Positions 61,230 through 64,000 of a DNA stretch of 64,000 nt are shown in pieces; position 1 is the first letter of the stretch; every line of letters begins with the position of its first letter. The notes below the pieces were generated by a model that saw only the letters and a list, made by a program, of their open reading frames with translations, did not search any database and was not told the DNA's origin. This DNA is from Gymnothorax reevesii (taxonomy: Eukaryota; Chordata; Actinopteri; Anguilliformes; Muraenidae), in contig CM056577.1 of NCBI GenBank assembly GCA_029721435.1, positions 112,776,219 to 112,840,218 on the forward strand, written 5' to 3'. The translations under genes were made by a program, and so were the position numbers.

Positions 61230-62448
61230 GTAACGTCAGACACTTTTATTTTAACTCACCATGTACTGTACAACCAATGCAGGCAGATAATAACTATTAG
61301 CCTCACTTTGAACAGTACCTAGGGCTGGTATGTTGGGGTAAAGATTTTGGGTCTACTGTCATTCACCTACATGCCACACATCATAACACAATTTTAAACA
61401 GGATAAAAATGTCTGACGTTACATCAACGTTTGGCCTGGATATTCTTTACAGTTTTTCTCTGTTTTTTTGTACCCTGACTCGTATTTATGATTATTTTCA
61501 ACAATCCCGACCAGTTGTTGTATCGATACTTGCTTCCGTTAGGTCCCTGTGCATGTACTTTGCTCGATGTAACACTTTTCAGACACTTTTCTTCACTCTA
61601 TCGAGGCGCAAAACTTTGAGATGCCATAGATTAACTGGCAGTAGTGGTCTTGATCCCTTGCACATGCGCAGTCGTCAGAGGCACCTTATTTATGTTTTAG
61701 ATGAGTTATATACCCCCTGTAGTTGATCACAGAGGCATAGGTTATAAAAGTGTCCGACATTACATCGTATCTATTTTATTTAGATTTCTGCTCAAATAAC
61801 TGCACATATTCAATATATGTCACTGCTGTTGTGTTTTTCAGTAAAGATACACATTATAAAACATCCTGAGCTATATAGGCATCGTATCCTATCCCCTGGG
61901 ACTGTATTTTGGTTAAAATTATGAAAGTGTCTGACGTTACATATTCAGTTTTTCTATTACAAATACCACTTAGCCTTGGAGTAGCCTCTCCATATTTTCA
62001 CATAAGATGCCCCTACGGTGCTTTTATCAAATGCAACAGCCATTTACTCAATACCACATACTTTTTTTTTCCAAAGAAATTTTTGGTATAATTTGACTTC
62101 TAAAGAGACATGCAACCTGTTTTGTATGTGTACTGAGTTTGGAGACGTTCTGGACATGATTGGTAATGAAATAAGTGGTATTCCTATCCACAGGGATAAT
62201 GATGAGTGTATGATGCAGATCTAGTGTGCTTCACCAAAGTTAATATAGTGCTTACAAAAAAACGTGAAATATCAACAATCCCCAAATTTTCATTTTGCCA
62301 TACTTTCAAGACTTTTTAACTTAGGAAATTGCTTTTTGGTATGCAAACTCTTATCAATTGTCCCTGTTTGGAAACAAAATCTGGAGCTGATACGACCATT
62401 TAAACTTAAGATTTGTAACATTATAGTAATAAAAGTGTCTGATGTTGC
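61230..62448. repeat. Five dispersed copies of a GTGTCTGACGTTACAT-like motif
   Basis: Copies at 61230-61248 (inverted), 61405-61424, 61746-61765, 61924-61942 and 62431-62448, matching aaaaGTGTCYGACRTTACAT with few differences. The core TGACGT resembles half of a CREB/ATF site. Confidence 0.75.
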
Positions 62449-62789
62449 ACGAAAATGGATGGTTATTGTTGCAGGGCTACCAAACTGACATGTTAGGAGC
62501 ACAGGGTGTGAATCAGGTTTTTCATGGAGCCAATATGTTGGTCTTCCACTGTAATGAAGTTTTTTTAATCAATTAAGACTGAAGCAGCGATTGTTAACTT
62601 TATTTGACTTGTATTATGTTGAAAATGATACCAAAGCACATGTTTAACCACATGAATTATATTGATATTTAAAAATTGTTTATTTCAATAATGATTCTTG
62701 CAACATATTTAAAAATAAATTGGGACAATAAAGTTTTTCCTACTTTGTACTGTTGCCATTTCTTTTAGAAAACATAATGAACATTTAGG

Positions 62790-63690
62790 GACTGTAGACA
62801 GTTAATGGATAAGTGTTTCAGTAATAATTGAGTCCCATTCTTCCTGCATCCAAGTCATATGATGTGAAACAGTATGGGGTCTTTGTTACTGCATTTTGCC
62901 TTTCAAAATATAACACACGTTCTCTATTGAGTACTAGTCAGGACTGAAGGTAGGCCAGTCCAGCACCCGCAATCTCTACTTACGCAGCCATACCTTTGTA
63001 ATGCATGCAAAATGCAGTTTTGCCTGGTCTTTTTCAGATATGGATGGAGCTCCCTAGAAAATGTCATATTGAAGGCAACATTCAGTATGTTGCTCCAAAT
63101 CTCAGTGTACTCTTCAGCGTTAATGATGCCTTCACACAAGCACAAATTACCCTTGCCAAAGGCACTGACACAACCCCATACCATGACAGAGCAGGGCTTT
63201 TGGACTTGTTGCTGATAACAATCTGAATGGTCCTTTTTTCTTTGGTTTGGAGTACATGGTGTCCATCTCTTCCAAAACATTCAAATATCCCAAAATATTG
63301 ATTCATCTTACCTCAATATACTGAATGTTTCCACTGTGTGATGGCTCATCGCCAGATGCCTCCAAGCCCAAATAAGCCACAGTAATGTTTAAGCTGGCAT
63401 TTGTTAACGTAACTCTGTACTGTAGTACTTGTTAAAAGGTTTATCAAAGTAATACTGAGCGTGTGTGGTTATATCACTTGGAGGTAAAAGACAGTTCTTG
63501 ATGCAGTGCTGCCTGAGTGGTCGGAGAACACTGGTATTCTGCTTTGGCTTGCGCCCTTGCCCTTATTGCACAGAAATTCCTCCAGATTCCCTGAATCTTT
63601 TCATTATCCTAATCCTTTCTAATCTTTCTTTGAGGAACATTGTTTTTAAACCTTTTAATGATTTTGTGGTGTTTTTAAACCTTTTAATGA
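62790..63690 (-). pseudogene. Tc1-like transposase remnant
   Basis: Minus-strand reading from high to low: IMKRFRESGGISVQ (HTH, near 63570-63610), then SVMVWGCVSAFGKGNLCLCE near 63110-63185 (first catalytic region), then YGCVSRDCGCWTGLPSVL near 62940-62990 (degraded SPDLSP region). Frame breaks throughout. Same family as, or close to, the fragment at 39600. Confidence 0.75.
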
Positions 63691-63691
63691 T

Positions 63692-63752
63692 TTTGTGTGT
63701 GTGTGTGTGTGTGTGTGCGTGTGTGTGTATGTGTGTGCGTGTGTGTGTGTGT
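63692..63752. repeat. GT microsatellite
   Basis: About 30 GT units with a few interruptions, inside the Tc1-like remnant. Confidence 0.95.
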
Positions 63753-64000
63753 ACAAAGTGGCGATCATCTGCCCCTACTTTGTTCCTGAAGGACAAGGCC
63801 TTTCCTGGATGCTGCTATCGTACCAAATAGTGATTACTTTATAATATCCTGCTGAAAGCATCTGTTTTAATTGACAAGGATATTCTAATTTTTTGCCACA
63901 TTTCTAGTTCTAATGCATTGCAGGCCTGATTGGCAGGAATGGATGTGTTTACAAATAAAATTTGGATCATCTGACAAGGCATTATTCATACTGTGTGCAA

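Noticed and set aside
1..64000. Bacterial-type systems (CRISPR, operons, integrons, defence islands)
   Set aside because: No regularly spaced repeats, Shine-Dalgarno-preceded gene strings or prokaryotic gene density; the window is plainly eukaryotic.

Overview
This is animal DNA, almost certainly from a ray-finned fish. The support is the dense mix of fish-type mobile elements (Tc1-like transposases, hAT and TTAA-target elements with terminal inverted repeats, tRNA-derived SINEs, several non-LTR retrotransposon clades, a solo LTR), long GT microsatellites, and coding sequence present only as tiny exons between large introns. No bacterial operon, rRNA, tRNA gene or CRISPR array was seen, and none of the long open reading frames looks like an intact host gene.

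The main content is one host gene on the minus strand that fills nearly the whole window and that single-ORF scanning cannot see. It starts at about 58.8 kb with a TATA box, a short 5' UTR and an 11-nt coding exon (ATG at 58739). A second exon at 53792-53850 completes a clear signal peptide beginning MLCRDILLLC. After it come at least 16 well-supported exons of only 24-48 nt. Each has a length divisible by three, phase-1 junctions on both sides, no stop in the forced frame, and a product rich in Ser/Thr/Asp/Glu/Pro/Gly with no Cys. Any one can be skipped or included without changing the frame, so this is a cassette-exon array encoding a variable, probably O-glycosylated N-terminal stalk. No membrane anchor or C-terminal domain is present; the gene must run off the left edge. 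The layout (signal peptide, then many symmetrical phase-1 mini-exons) resembles the expanded, alternatively spliced 5' part of fish ptprc (CD45), described with many extra cassette exons in channel catfish. That identity is an inference; another mucin-like surface or secreted protein remains possible.

Layout from right to left along the gene: 58.84-64 kb is upstream DNA with a Tc1-like remnant and an unusual repeated GTGTCTGACGTTACAT motif. 53.9-58.7 kb is intron 1, with a LINE ORF1 remnant. 46.4-53.9 kb holds cassette cluster 1 (8 exons plus the signal exon). 17.2-46.4 kb is one large transposon-filled intron: an L2/Jockey-group LINE, an RTE-like LINE split by a solo LTR, Tc1-like relics, a hAT element with a nested SINE, TTAA elements, and a short element with 85-bp inverted repeats and a 9-bp target duplication carrying the first exon of a RecQ-like helicase. 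1.9-17.2 kb holds cassette cluster 2 (8 good exons, four weaker candidates). 0-1.9 kb is intron.

All exon calls were made by reading splice signals and phase by eye; no alignment or RNA evidence was available.
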